Origin: Acetobacteraceae bacterium
GTDB taxonomy: Bacteria; Pseudomonadota; Alphaproteobacteria; Acetobacterales; Acetobacteraceae
Direction of reading: 5' to 3'
Length of the DNA stretch: 6,956 nt
Assembly (NCBI GenBank): GCA_030039695.1
Contig: JASHVB010000431.1
Span: forward strand, 1 to 6,956
Position numbers and translations under genes: made by a program. Below, piece after piece: positions 1 to 5,786 of this stretch. Below the pieces are notes generated by a model. It was not told the origin of the DNA. It saw nothing but the letters and a program-made list of their open reading frames with translations, and made no database searches. The stretch's first letter is position 1. Every line of letters starts with the position of its first letter.

Positions 1-95
1 GTCTCACATTAAACGGGCAGCAATCGGACGAGCCGGCGCTTTGCTCCAAATTTTCGGTAACGCGACACCCGACGACCGAAATGGCCAGTGGCAGT

Positions 96-107
96 CCGTT
101 CGAACGG
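96..107. repeat. 12-bp perfect palindrome abutting the VIT stop codon
   Basis: CCGTTCGAACGG reads identically on both strands and directly touches the stop codon of the VIT-family gene (108-110). There is no loop and no T-run, so it does not look like an ordinary intrinsic terminator. It could be a chance palindrome or a protein-binding site. Confidence 0.4.
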
Positions 108-803
108 CTAAACCCGTGTCCCAACGAGCATCCCGATACCGGCTGCGACTGCCATCGCGAGAGCGCCGCAGAACGCGACGCGGATCGCCGCCTTAGCTAT
201 CGTCGCCCCACCCGCTTTCGCGCCGATCGCACCCAATAGACCGAGCGAAACCAGCGACACGATCGCAATGGCCACGGCCACGTCGCCACGCGGCGTGAAC
301 AGCGCGGTCAAGAACGGTGCGGAGGCGCCGACTGCGAACGAGGCAGCGGAGGTGAGCGCCGCTTCAACTGGCCGCGCCGCGGTAGCATCGGAGATACCTA
401 ATTCGTCGCGCGTATGAGCCGCTAGTGCATCATGCATCATGAGCTGTTCGGCGACCTGTCGTGCAAGCTGCTGATCGAGACCACGCTTGACGTAGATACC
501 TGTCAGCTCGCGCAGTTCGCTCTCACGATCGTCTCGCAACTCGCCGCGCTCACGTGCGACGTCCGCAGCTTCCGAATCAGACTGCGCGCTAACCGACACG
601 TGTTCGCCGGCCGCCATTGACATCGCTCCAGCGACCAAGCCTGCCACGCCCGCTAAGACAATCGCATCGTCGCCTGCCGCGGCGCTGACCACGCCGATCA
701 TAAGGCTGAGTGTCGAGAGAAGGCCATCGTTTGCACCGAGGATGGCTGTCCGCGACCGGCTGAGCCGCGATCCGAAATGCCTCTGTGAGGGTGCAATCGC
801 CAA
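108..803 (-). CDS. VIT1/CCC1-family Fe(II)/Mn(II) transporter
   Basis: A 231-residue integral membrane protein of the VIT1/CCC1 (vacuolar iron transporter-like) family, whose members move Fe2+ or Mn2+ out of the cytosol. Seen: the family motif GANDG at residues 23-27 in the first helix; helix 2 with AGAMSMAAGEHVSVSAQSD (about 58-76); a charged cytoplasmic stretch (about 78-138) with acidic residues E85, E88, E96 and E99 and a Met pair (122-123), matching the metal-binding domain known in this family; and three C-terminal hydrophobic helices (about 150-170, 174-196, 206-229). The length is normal. The start is TTG (801-803): an in-frame stop lies at 831-833 and no ATG or GTG falls between, while the next ATG would remove helix 1. 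No strong Shine-Dalgarno is visible. It stands alone, divergent from the plus-strand genes. Family is confident; the metal transported is inferred. Confidence 0.93.
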   Translation of the reverse strand: MAIAPSQRHFGSRLSRSRTAILGANDGLLSTLSLMIGVVSAAAGDDAIVLAGVAGLVAGAMSMAAGEHVSVSAQSDSEAADVARERGELRDDRESELRELTGIYVKRGLDQQLARQVAEQLMMHDALAAHTRDELGISDATAARPVEAALTSAASFAVGASAPFLTALFTPRGDVAVAIAIVSLVSLGLLGAIGAKAGGATIAKAAIRVAFCGALAMAVAAGIGMLVGTRV

Positions 804-989
804 CTGGTTGTATCCGGTAGTGGTAGAACCTCATCCCAAGTTTACCTGAGGTTATGCCATGTGCCGAGACTTATGATACCGCGTTCGCTCGCTTGACAGC
901 GGCGAACGCCGGCCACGGAGCCGCCGCCGCTGCGGCCGGTATCTTATTCCTCGACTCGGCCGCGCATCTCCCAGTTAATTTGAGACCGG

Positions 990-1175
990 CTAGCCCTGCG
1001 GTTCGACAGGGCAAATGAAGGAACCGTCATAGTTACTGTCAGTTGGACACGTGGCTGGAAAACCGGCCGCTGCAGAAGCAAACGCGATCGCACAATTGGT
1101 GTTCACCTCACAGCGGCCGTCCAGGAAACTGCGATTGAGACTTGTGGCCAAGCGATGATCCATGCGAAGCTGCAT
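990..1175 (-). CDS. Doubtful small Cys-containing ORF (61 aa)
   Basis: A possible 61-residue peptide starting with ATG at 1173-1175 and ending with TAG at 990-992. Its C-terminal half (CEVNTNCAIAFASAAAGF onward, ending near CPVEPQG) has more protein-like composition than the surrounding open frames and contains four cysteines (residues 22, 28, 43, 55). There is no visible ribosome binding site and I do not recognise the family. The frame stays open upstream to about 1427 with low-quality translation, so this could instead be the tail of a decayed gene. Listed as doubtful. Confidence 0.15.
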   Translation of the reverse strand: MQLRMDHRLATSLNRSFLDGRCEVNTNCAIAFASAAAGFPATCPTDSNYDGSFICPVEPQG

Positions 1176-1540
1176 TCGATATTCTGCAGAGCAGGGTTGG
1201 GACTCTTGGCAAGTCGGCGGGACGTTCGGCGCCGCGCTGCGGGCGCGACCCGGGACGTTGCTGCGCAGCCACTCTCTCAGGCGGGTCGGGGAGGAAACGC
1301 GGCGCAGACTCTGGCGGCCAGGAAAGGCACCACAATGAGCCTTTCTTTCCTTCGCACGCGCAGCTCTGCGCGCGATCCCGACCCCGCGAGGCGGGTCGCG
1401 CCGCGTAAGCGCCGTTTCTGTTGCCACGGCGTCGCCGCGTTTGGGCTCCGCCAGTCTCTCCGTGAGCGACCGCTACACGCGCCGCTTGCATCGCTCCATT
1501 CGCTTTGGGACCCTTGCCACCCACCGAACCACCTGATGAA

Positions 1541-1548
1541 CAGGAGAG
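1541..1548 (+). promoter_or_regulatory. Ribosome binding site of the DsbA-like gene
   Basis: CAGGAGAG lies five bases before the ATG at 1554. It decides the start among several in-frame candidates further upstream. Confidence 0.75.
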
Positions 1549-1553
1549 AATGC

Positions 1554-2114
1554 ATGACCGAGATGACATGGCACGCCGACCCGCTTGTCTGGGGTCACGG
1601 CGGCCGCATGCTCGAGGCCTTCCTCGAACCCACCTGCCCATTCTCCGTCCGCGCCTTTAACAAGTTCGACGATCTGCTCGCGCAGGCAGGTGAGGACCGC
1701 ATCACGCTCAAGATCCGTCTGCAATCGCAGCCCTGGCACATGTACTCGGGTGTGATCACGCGCTGTATCATTGCGGCCTCCACCACGCAGGGCGGCAAGG
1801 AGGCGGCGAAATCCGTCATGGCAGCGATCGGGGCGCATCGCGAGGAATTCGAGTTCGAGCACCACTCACGTGGCCCCAACATGGATGCCACGCCAAACGA
1901 TATCATCGCACGGATCGAGAACTACAGCGGAATAAAGCTGTCGGAGGCTTTTGCGCTCCCCGATCTCGATCGCGAAATCAAGTGGCACTGCAAGTACGCT
2001 CGGCAGAACGGCATTCACGTGTCGCCGACATTCATGATCGACGGGCTGGTGGAGCCTGGCATGGGTAGTCGCGACGCGGTCAGCGACTGGGTGGCGCGGC
2101 TGCTGAAGAACTGA
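1554..2114 (+). CDS. DsbA-like thioredoxin-fold protein
   Basis: A 186-residue protein of the DsbA/thioredoxin-fold superfamily. Seen: strand and active-site segment EAFLEPTCPFS with C28-P29-F30-S31 after the first beta-strand; a helical insert (about 62-150); and the cis-proline loop HVSPTFMIDG with P158, followed by the closing helix DAVSDWVARLL. The second cysteine of the classical CxxC is a serine, so it is unlikely to be a normal disulfide oxidase; monothiol chemistry or glutathione/substrate binding is more plausible (inference). There is no signal peptide, so it is probably cytoplasmic. The start at 1554 is chosen for the Shine-Dalgarno CAGGAGAG (1541-1548) at good spacing and because homologous sequence begins around here; ATG 1536 in the same frame is the alternative, and the longer open frame back to 1155 is not protein-like. 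It is first in the plus-strand run, upstream of the TfdA-like dioxygenase. Substrate unknown. Confidence 0.88.
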   Translation: MTEMTWHADPLVWGHGGRMLEAFLEPTCPFSVRAFNKFDDLLAQAGEDRITLKIRLQSQPWHMYSGVITRCIIAASTTQGGKEAAKSVMAAIGAHREEFEFEHHSRGPNMDATPNDIIARIENYSGIKLSEAFALPDLDREIKWHCKYARQNGIHVSPTFMIDGLVEPGMGSRDAVSDWVARLLKN

Positions 2115-2118
2115 ACGC

Positions 2119-2126
2119 AAGGAGGG
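2119..2126 (+). promoter_or_regulatory. Strong Shine-Dalgarno with no ATG behind it
   Basis: AAGGAGGG is the best ribosome binding site in the window, yet the only start codon at proper distance is TTG 2131. It either serves the 71-residue ORF or marks a lost start codon. Confidence 0.5.
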
Positions 2127-2130
2127 CTCG

Positions 2131-2346
2131 TTGCCGCACGAGCGGCTGCACTGTTGCCCGGCGGCGGGTAGCCAGGCCAGTAAAGCTGATCAAATGGCGC
2201 CAGACCGCGGAGCGGTGCTCCGGTTGACTGGGCAGCGGAGGTGCGGAGGATTGAGTCCATTGGCCGGCGCAGAGTGCGTTGGTCCCGCCGTCGCCCCAGG
2301 CTTCGGTTCGACGGCGCTCATCTTGGGGAGCGAAGTCGTACCATGA
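2131..2346 (+). CDS. Possible small ORF (71 aa) coupled to the dioxygenase gene
   Basis: An unrecognised 71-residue reading frame filling the gap between the DsbA-like and TfdA-like genes. Seen: a near-perfect Shine-Dalgarno AAGGAGGG (2119-2126) placed four bases before a TTG codon at 2131, only 16 bases after the upstream stop; and a TGA stop at 2344-2346 that overlaps the dioxygenase ATG as ATGA, the usual layout for translational coupling. The product would contain four cysteines and a Gly/Ala-rich C-terminal half (for example VGPAVAPGFGSTALILG) with no domain I can name. It may be a genuine small protein, a leader peptide, or the remnant of a longer gene with an internal deletion. A TTG start and high-GC composition mean chance cannot be excluded. 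Confidence 0.3.
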   Translation: MPHERLHCCPAAGSQASKADQMAPDRGAVLRLTGQRRCGGLSPLAGAECVGPAVAPGFGSTALILGSEVVP

Positions 2347-3236
2347 CGTTGTCCATCCGCCCGATCGATCCGGTTTCCCGTCCGTTTTTCGCCGCCGTCG
2401 CATCAGGACTGGATATCACGCAGCCGCTGACGCGCGAGCAGGCAGCCGAGATCGAGAAAGGCATGGATCAGTTCGGCGTGCTGGTATTCCACGACCAGCG
2501 CTTCACCGACGACACGCAGATGGCATTCTCGCGCAATTTCGGCGAGTTGGAAGTGGCGACGACACACACTGTGCGCGACGGCGAGAAAACCCGCCTGGGA
2601 ACGCATATCAACGACATTTCCAACCTGGACAACGATAGCAACGTGCTGGCGCGCGATGACCGCCGCCGCCTGTTCAGCCTGGGCACCCGGCTCTGGCATT
2701 CGGACAGCTCGTTCAAGAATGTCCCAGCGAAATATTCGCTGCTGTCGGCGCGGATCATTCCCTGCACGGGCGGCAATACCGAGTTCGCCGACATGCGCAG
2801 GGCGTACGATGCTCTGGATGATGAGACCAAGGCGGAATGTGAGAACCTGGTGTGCGAGCACAGCCAGTTGTTCTCACGCGAGCAAATCGGGTTCCGCAAT
2901 TTCACCGACGACGAGCGCCGTCGCTTCGCGCCGGTGCAGCAGCGGCTAGTACGGAGGCATCCCTCCACCGGCCGCAAGTCCCTGTTCCTCGCATCGCATG
3001 CCGGAATGATCGTGGGCTGGCCAGTGCCGGAGGGACGCATGTTCCTGCGTGAACTGATGGAGCATGCAACGCAACGGCAGTTCGTTTACGCGCATGAGTG
3101 GCAGCTGTTCGATCTGGTGATTTGGGACAATCGTGCGACGATGCATCGCGGACGGCGATATGACCCGACCGAGGCGCGCGACATGCACCGCACCACGGTC
3201 GCCGGCACGCGCTCGACCATGGCGGAGGCCGCGTAG
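2343..3236 (+). CDS. TfdA/TauD-family Fe(II)/2-oxoglutarate dioxygenase
   Basis: A 297-residue Fe(II)- and 2-oxoglutarate-dependent dioxygenase of the TauD/TfdA family, closest in layout to the TfdA (2,4-dichlorophenoxyacetate dioxygenase-like) branch. Such enzymes hydroxylate their substrate with O2 while turning 2-oxoglutarate into succinate and CO2. Seen: iron ligands H119 and D121 in LWHSDSSF and the distal H268 in WDNRATMHRG; the 2-oxoglutarate contact T145 in GGNTEFAD; and the arginines R279 and R283 in EARDMHRTTV that bind the co-substrate carboxylate in this family. All key residues are present and the length is near TfdA's 287. The start at 2343 is chosen because the residues before it (frame open from 2241) are Arg-rich and unlike the family; GGGGAG (2325-2330) is a loosely spaced ribosome site, and the ATGA overlap with the ORF upstream may help initiation. 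It lies between the DsbA-like gene and a broken binding-protein gene. The native substrate cannot be told from sequence. Confidence 0.93.
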   Translation: MTLSIRPIDPVSRPFFAAVASGLDITQPLTREQAAEIEKGMDQFGVLVFHDQRFTDDTQMAFSRNFGELEVATTHTVRDGEKTRLGTHINDISNLDNDSNVLARDDRRRLFSLGTRLWHSDSSFKNVPAKYSLLSARIIPCTGGNTEFADMRRAYDALDDETKAECENLVCEHSQLFSREQIGFRNFTDDERRRFAPVQQRLVRRHPSTGRKSLFLASHAGMIVGWPVPEGRMFLRELMEHATQRQFVYAHEWQLFDLVIWDNRATMHRGRRYDPTEARDMHRTTVAGTRSTMAEAA

Positions 3237-4434
3237 CGGCTTCCGCCGGGGCACCCGGCGCGCTTGCCCTTGCCGGGGTGCCTGCCCGGGCCGCGAAGAC
3301 GCATGGACCGGGCGTTACCGACACCGAGATCACGATCGGCAATAGCAGCCCTTATAGCGGCCCGCTGTCGAACGCCAGCCCCATCCCGCTGTCGATGCAA
3401 GCCTATTTCAAAATGATCAACGCCCACGGCGGCGTGAACGGACGCAAGTTCAAGTGGATTTCCTACGATGACGGTTACTCACCGCCGAAGACGGTCGAGA
3501 TGACCCGCAAGCTGGTCGAAGAGGATCACGTCCTGTTTCTGTCCGGTTCGGTCGGGACCCCGACGAACAGCGCGGTCTGGGACTATCTGAATGAAAAGCA
3601 GGTGCCGCAGCTGTTCCCCGCCACCGGCGCCACGAAGTGGAACGACCCAAAAGGGCACCCGTGGACCATGGCCTCTTTTATCAGCTACCAGGCCGAGGGG
3701 CGCATCTATGCAGCGTACATCCCAAAGCACAAGCCTGATACTAAAATCGGTGTACTCTATCAGAATCATGATTTCGGCAAGGACTATTTGAAGGGAGTGG
3801 TCGATGGGCTCGGCCCCAGGGCGGCGACGATGATCAAGGCCAAAGCTAGCTACGAGACCACGGGTGCAACGGTCGACTCGCAGATTGTCGAGTTGCAGTC
3901 CACAGGCTGCGACGTCCTCATAACGATCGCGATTCCCAAGTTCGGCGCCCAGGCGATCAAAAAGGTCGCTGAAATCGACTGGCGCCGCTGCACATCCTCA
4001 ACGGCATCGCCTCGTCCGTCGGCGCGACTCTGAAGCCGGCAAGTCTTGCAAACACGAACGGGATCATCAGCGACAGTTCCTTCAAGGATCCCACCGATCC
4101 CCAATGGCACAACGATACGGGTTATGAACAGTGGCTCTCGTTCATGGGCAAGTACTATCCGAATGGCGACAGGACTGATAACCAGACCGTCTACGGGTAT
4201 TCGATGGCTCGGACGACGGTGCAAGTGCTGAGGCAGTGTGGGGCCAACCCGACACGCGAGAACGTAATGAAGCAGGCTGCCAACTTGCATCTTCCATTGC
4301 CGATGTTGCTGCCTGGCGTCGTGATCAACACCAGCCCCACCAACCTCGCGCCGATCAACCAGGCCCAGATGCGCCGCTTCAACGGCCAGCGCTACGTTCC
4401 GTTCGGTCCGGTCCTCTCCGGCGCGATCTTCTGA
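3237..4434 (+). pseudogene. Broken ABC-transporter substrate-binding protein (Leu/Ile/Val-type)
   Basis: Nearly full-length sequence of a periplasmic binding protein of the Peripla_BP_6/LivK type, which captures amino acids, amides or aromatic acids for an ABC importer. Seen: the mature start GVTDTEITIGNSSPYSGP, then INAHGGVNGRKFKWISYDDG, the FLSGSVGTPTNSAVW and LFPATGATKWNDP ligand-pocket segments and YQNHDFGKDYLKG. Two lesions are visible. First, a signal-peptide-like core (AASAGAPGALALAGVPARA, about 3236-3292) is in frame, but between the stop at 3161-3163 and GTG 3278 there is no ATG, GTG or TTG. Second, after EIDW (TGG at 3980-3982) one base is missing: the original frame runs to a stop at 4031-4033, while PLHILNGIASSVGATLKPA continues in the next frame from 3985 through SGAIF to TGA 4432-4434. 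No permease or ATPase gene is nearby. A sequencing error could explain the frameshift, but less easily the absent start. Confidence 0.88.
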
Positions 4435-4464
4435 CCCGTTCCGGCGGTTGCGATCGGGTCGTGA

Positions 4465-4722
4465 CCGCCGGCTCCGAAGATCAGCGATGCCTGCACCACG
4501 TCCCGCCAACCGCTCCCGTAGGGTGATATCTGGGACAATGTCCTGCAGATGATCGACGGGTTCGGACTGGATCGCTGCGTGCGGTGCACCGATTGGACGC
4601 GCACGATCCAGATACTGAAGGATGAGCGAGGTGTCATGCCGTTCCGCAACGCCCTGCGTCTGTCAGTAACCGACAAGGCCGAGCTGAAGGGGGCAACGCT
4701 GCAGCAAGGCCACAAGTGGTAG
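4465..4722 (+). pseudogene. C-terminal remnant of an amidohydrolase-2 family enzyme
   Basis: An eroded C-terminal part, 86 codons, of a metal-dependent hydrolase of the amidohydrolase-2 family (TIM-barrel hydrolases and decarboxylases acting on lactones and aromatic acids). Seen in one frame: KISDACTTSRQPLP, then TAG (4519-4521), then GDIWDNVLQMIDGFGLDRC, a degenerate active-site strand VRCTDWTR (family form close to MWGTDWTR; the conserved Asp is codon 4591-4593), and the C-terminal helix region ending LQQGHKW with TAG at 4720-4722. Family members usually read Pro-Tyr/Phe-x-Asp-Ile-Trp at the stop, so TAG most likely arose from TAC. The first two thirds of the gene, including the N-terminal metal-binding His residues, are absent, and a TGA lies at 4462-4464. 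It sits 30 bases after the broken binding-protein gene. Assignment rests on remembered family patterns; fairly confident. Confidence 0.7.
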
Positions 4723-4773
4723 CAGTGGCTCTTCTCGTGACGCGCAAACTGTGTACTCTCCTGTGGGCGCAAC

Positions 4774-4779
4774 GGGGAG
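4774..4779 (+). promoter_or_regulatory. Ribosome binding site of the VOC gene
   Basis: GGGGAG eight bases before ATG 4788. It supports this start over the in-frame codon at 4716, which would lie inside the amidohydrolase remnant. Confidence 0.75.
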
Positions 4780-4787
4780 AGAATCGA

Positions 4788-5174
4788 ATGTTCAGCCACA
4801 TCATGGTCGGCACCAATGATATCGCGCGCTCGAAGGTATTCTACGACGCCGTGTTCGGTGCGATGGGTGCCAAGCCGGGCGTGCAGGACGCCAAAGGCCG
4901 ATTGATCTACTCGCACAACGGGGGCCGGTTCTTGGTCGGCAAGCCGATCGACGGCGAGGCGGCCACGCATGCTAACGGCGGCACGATCGGCTTCGTCATG
5001 GCGAGCCCAGACCAAGCTGACGCCTGGCACAGGGCCGGTGTTACAAATGGTGGAACCTCGATCGAAGACCCTCCTGGCGTTCGCCAAGGCGCCGTGGGCC
5101 CGATGTATCTCGCGTACCTGCGCGATCCCGACGGCAACAAGCTCTGCGGGTTCGCGCGCACACAGGCCGGCTGA
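4788..5174 (+). CDS. VOC-fold (glyoxalase/bleomycin-resistance-like) protein
   Basis: A 128-residue vicinal-oxygen-chelate (glyoxalase I/bleomycin resistance/type I dioxygenase superfamily) protein. Seen: N-terminal strand and helix MFSHIMVGTNDIARSKVFYD; the second module begins at HANGGTIGFVM; and the C-terminal PMYLAYLRDPDGNKLCGF segment has the usual DPDGN turn. H4 and H61 sit at the positions often used for metal, but the usual C-terminal Glu after DPDGNKL is replaced (C120/G121), so metal-dependent glyoxalase activity is doubtful. Single-domain length is normal for this group. There is no signal peptide, so it is cytosolic. The ribosome site and its separation from the pseudogene suggest independent expression or read-through from upstream. 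It converges with the minus-strand gene ending at 5320. The substrate is not predictable. Confidence 0.9.
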   Translation: MFSHIMVGTNDIARSKVFYDAVFGAMGAKPGVQDAKGRLIYSHNGGRFLVGKPIDGEAATHANGGTIGFVMASPDQADAWHRAGVTNGGTSIEDPPGVRQGAVGPMYLAYLRDPDGNKLCGFARTQAG

Positions 5175-5192
5175 AGCACCAACAGAACCGCA

Positions 5193-5236
5193 CTCGCCTG
5201 CGGGAGAGGTCGAGCAAGGAAGCAGCGAGGTCGAGC
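5193..5236. repeat. Short direct repeat and half-copy of a dispersed repeat
   Basis: GAGGTCGAGC occurs at 5206-5215 and again at 5227-5236, offset by 21 bases. The first copy follows CTCGCCTGCGGGAGAGGT (5193-5210), which resembles one arm of the hairpin element at 6689-6738 (GGCGGGAGAGGT). It lies just after the VOC stop codon in the convergent gap. There is no T-run, so terminator activity is uncertain. Confidence 0.4.
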
Positions 5237-5319
5237 GGCGAAACGCACCGTCCGTAAGTTCTGTACCTCAGGGTGTTGCTGCGCGCGGCGAGCTTACCCA
5301 CAAGCGGCAAAGCTGGTCG

Positions 5320-5724
5320 CTAGCGTGGCCAATCCAACCGTGGCTCCCGTCGTCCGGGACGCGTGTTGGATGCAGGCGGCGGCCGGTCCGCCGGTGGATG
5401 CCCGTTCAGTTCGTACGGCGCGGGCGGGATTGGCGGGCGGGCGTTCGTTGCCGCCCGTTGTACCGCAGGTGGTTCGTGCCGCTGCGGCTCGTAGACATCG
5501 TTGTAATCGACCAGCTGTCCCGGCTCCGGCATGCGCAGCGACAACTGGCGGATTTCGTGCTGTATCTCGTCCAGCCGCGCTTCCAGAACATCGATCCGGC
5601 CTTTCACGCCGATCACGCTGAACGGCATGAACAGAAACGCGAGCACGTAGAGCAACGCCGGTACCACGACCAGCAGCAGCGCCCACCAGGGCAGCCAGTC
5701 TGGCACGGGGAAAGGCAGGTTCAT
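5320..5724 (-). CDS. Small membrane protein: one helix, coiled coil, Pro-rich tail
   Basis: A 134-residue protein of unknown function. Seen: a short N-terminal segment (MNLPFPVPDW), one strong hydrophobic helix at about residues 11-37 (WALLLVVVPALLYVLAFLFM and on), then a charged heptad-like segment GRIDVLEARLDEIQHEIRQL (about 42-61) likely to form a coiled coil, followed by a low-complexity tail rich in Pro, Arg and Ala to the end. The order suggests a membrane-anchored protein that self-associates through the coiled coil, with a disordered tail. I have the impression of similar proteins in Acetobacteraceae, but no named family. The ATG at 5722-5724 lies 62 bases downstream of the extradiol-type dioxygenase gene on the same strand, so co-transcription is possible; no clear Shine-Dalgarno is visible. 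Confidence 0.8.
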   Translation of the reverse strand: MNLPFPVPDWLPWWALLLVVVPALLYVLAFLFMPFSVIGVKGRIDVLEARLDEIQHEIRQLSLRMPEPGQLVDYNDVYEPQRHEPPAVQRAATNARPPIPPAPYELNGHPPADRPPPASNTRPGRREPRLDWPR

Positions 5725-5786
5725 GCGGGAACGCTAACACAGCCACGGCAGGACGTCGCGTGCCATGTCCGGGAGTGGCGGCGACG

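Larger units (their letters stand above)
804..1553. other. Long region without a convincing gene
   Basis: About 750 bases between the leftward VIT gene and the rightward DsbA-like gene. Several frames are open on both strands, but the translations are Arg/Ser/Pro/Ala-rich and look like GC-driven open frames. The frame of the DsbA-like gene stays open back to 1155, yet that upstream translation shows no domain and no signal peptide. The most protein-like piece is a 61-codon minus-strand ORF (1175 down to 990) with four cysteines, but it has no Shine-Dalgarno. A GC-rich imperfect hairpin (gaccccgc / gcgggtc) lies at about 1380-1397. Promoters for both flanking genes must lie here, but no clear -35/-10 pair is visible. 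It may contain decayed genes. Confidence 0.6.

Noticed and set aside
96..107. Palindrome as an intrinsic terminator for the VIT gene
   Set aside because: No loop and no T-run follows it.
893..898. TTGACA as a -35 promoter box
   Set aside because: The position 17 bases downstream reads CGGAGC, nothing like a -10 box.
1155..1553. Long N-terminal extension of the DsbA-like protein
   Set aside because: Low-complexity Arg-rich translation with no signal peptide; a good ribosome site precedes ATG 1554.
2468..3040. Minus-strand ORFs inside the TfdA-like gene
   Set aside because: Antisense shadows of a clearly real gene with all catalytic residues; Arg/Ser-rich translations.
3980..3992. Programmed ribosomal frameshifting in the binding protein
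   Set aside because: There is no slippery heptamer or downstream structure at this point, and binding proteins are not known to use it; the missing start also points to decay.
3278..4033. GTG 3278 to stop 4033 as a complete 251-residue gene
   Set aside because: It begins inside a signal-peptide core and ends in out-of-frame sequence; the true C-terminus continues in the next frame to 4434.
4392..5087. Long minus-strand ORF across 4392-5087
   Set aside because: It lies antisense to the amidohydrolase remnant and the VOC gene, has no recognisable domain, and is explained by GC-rich codon bias.
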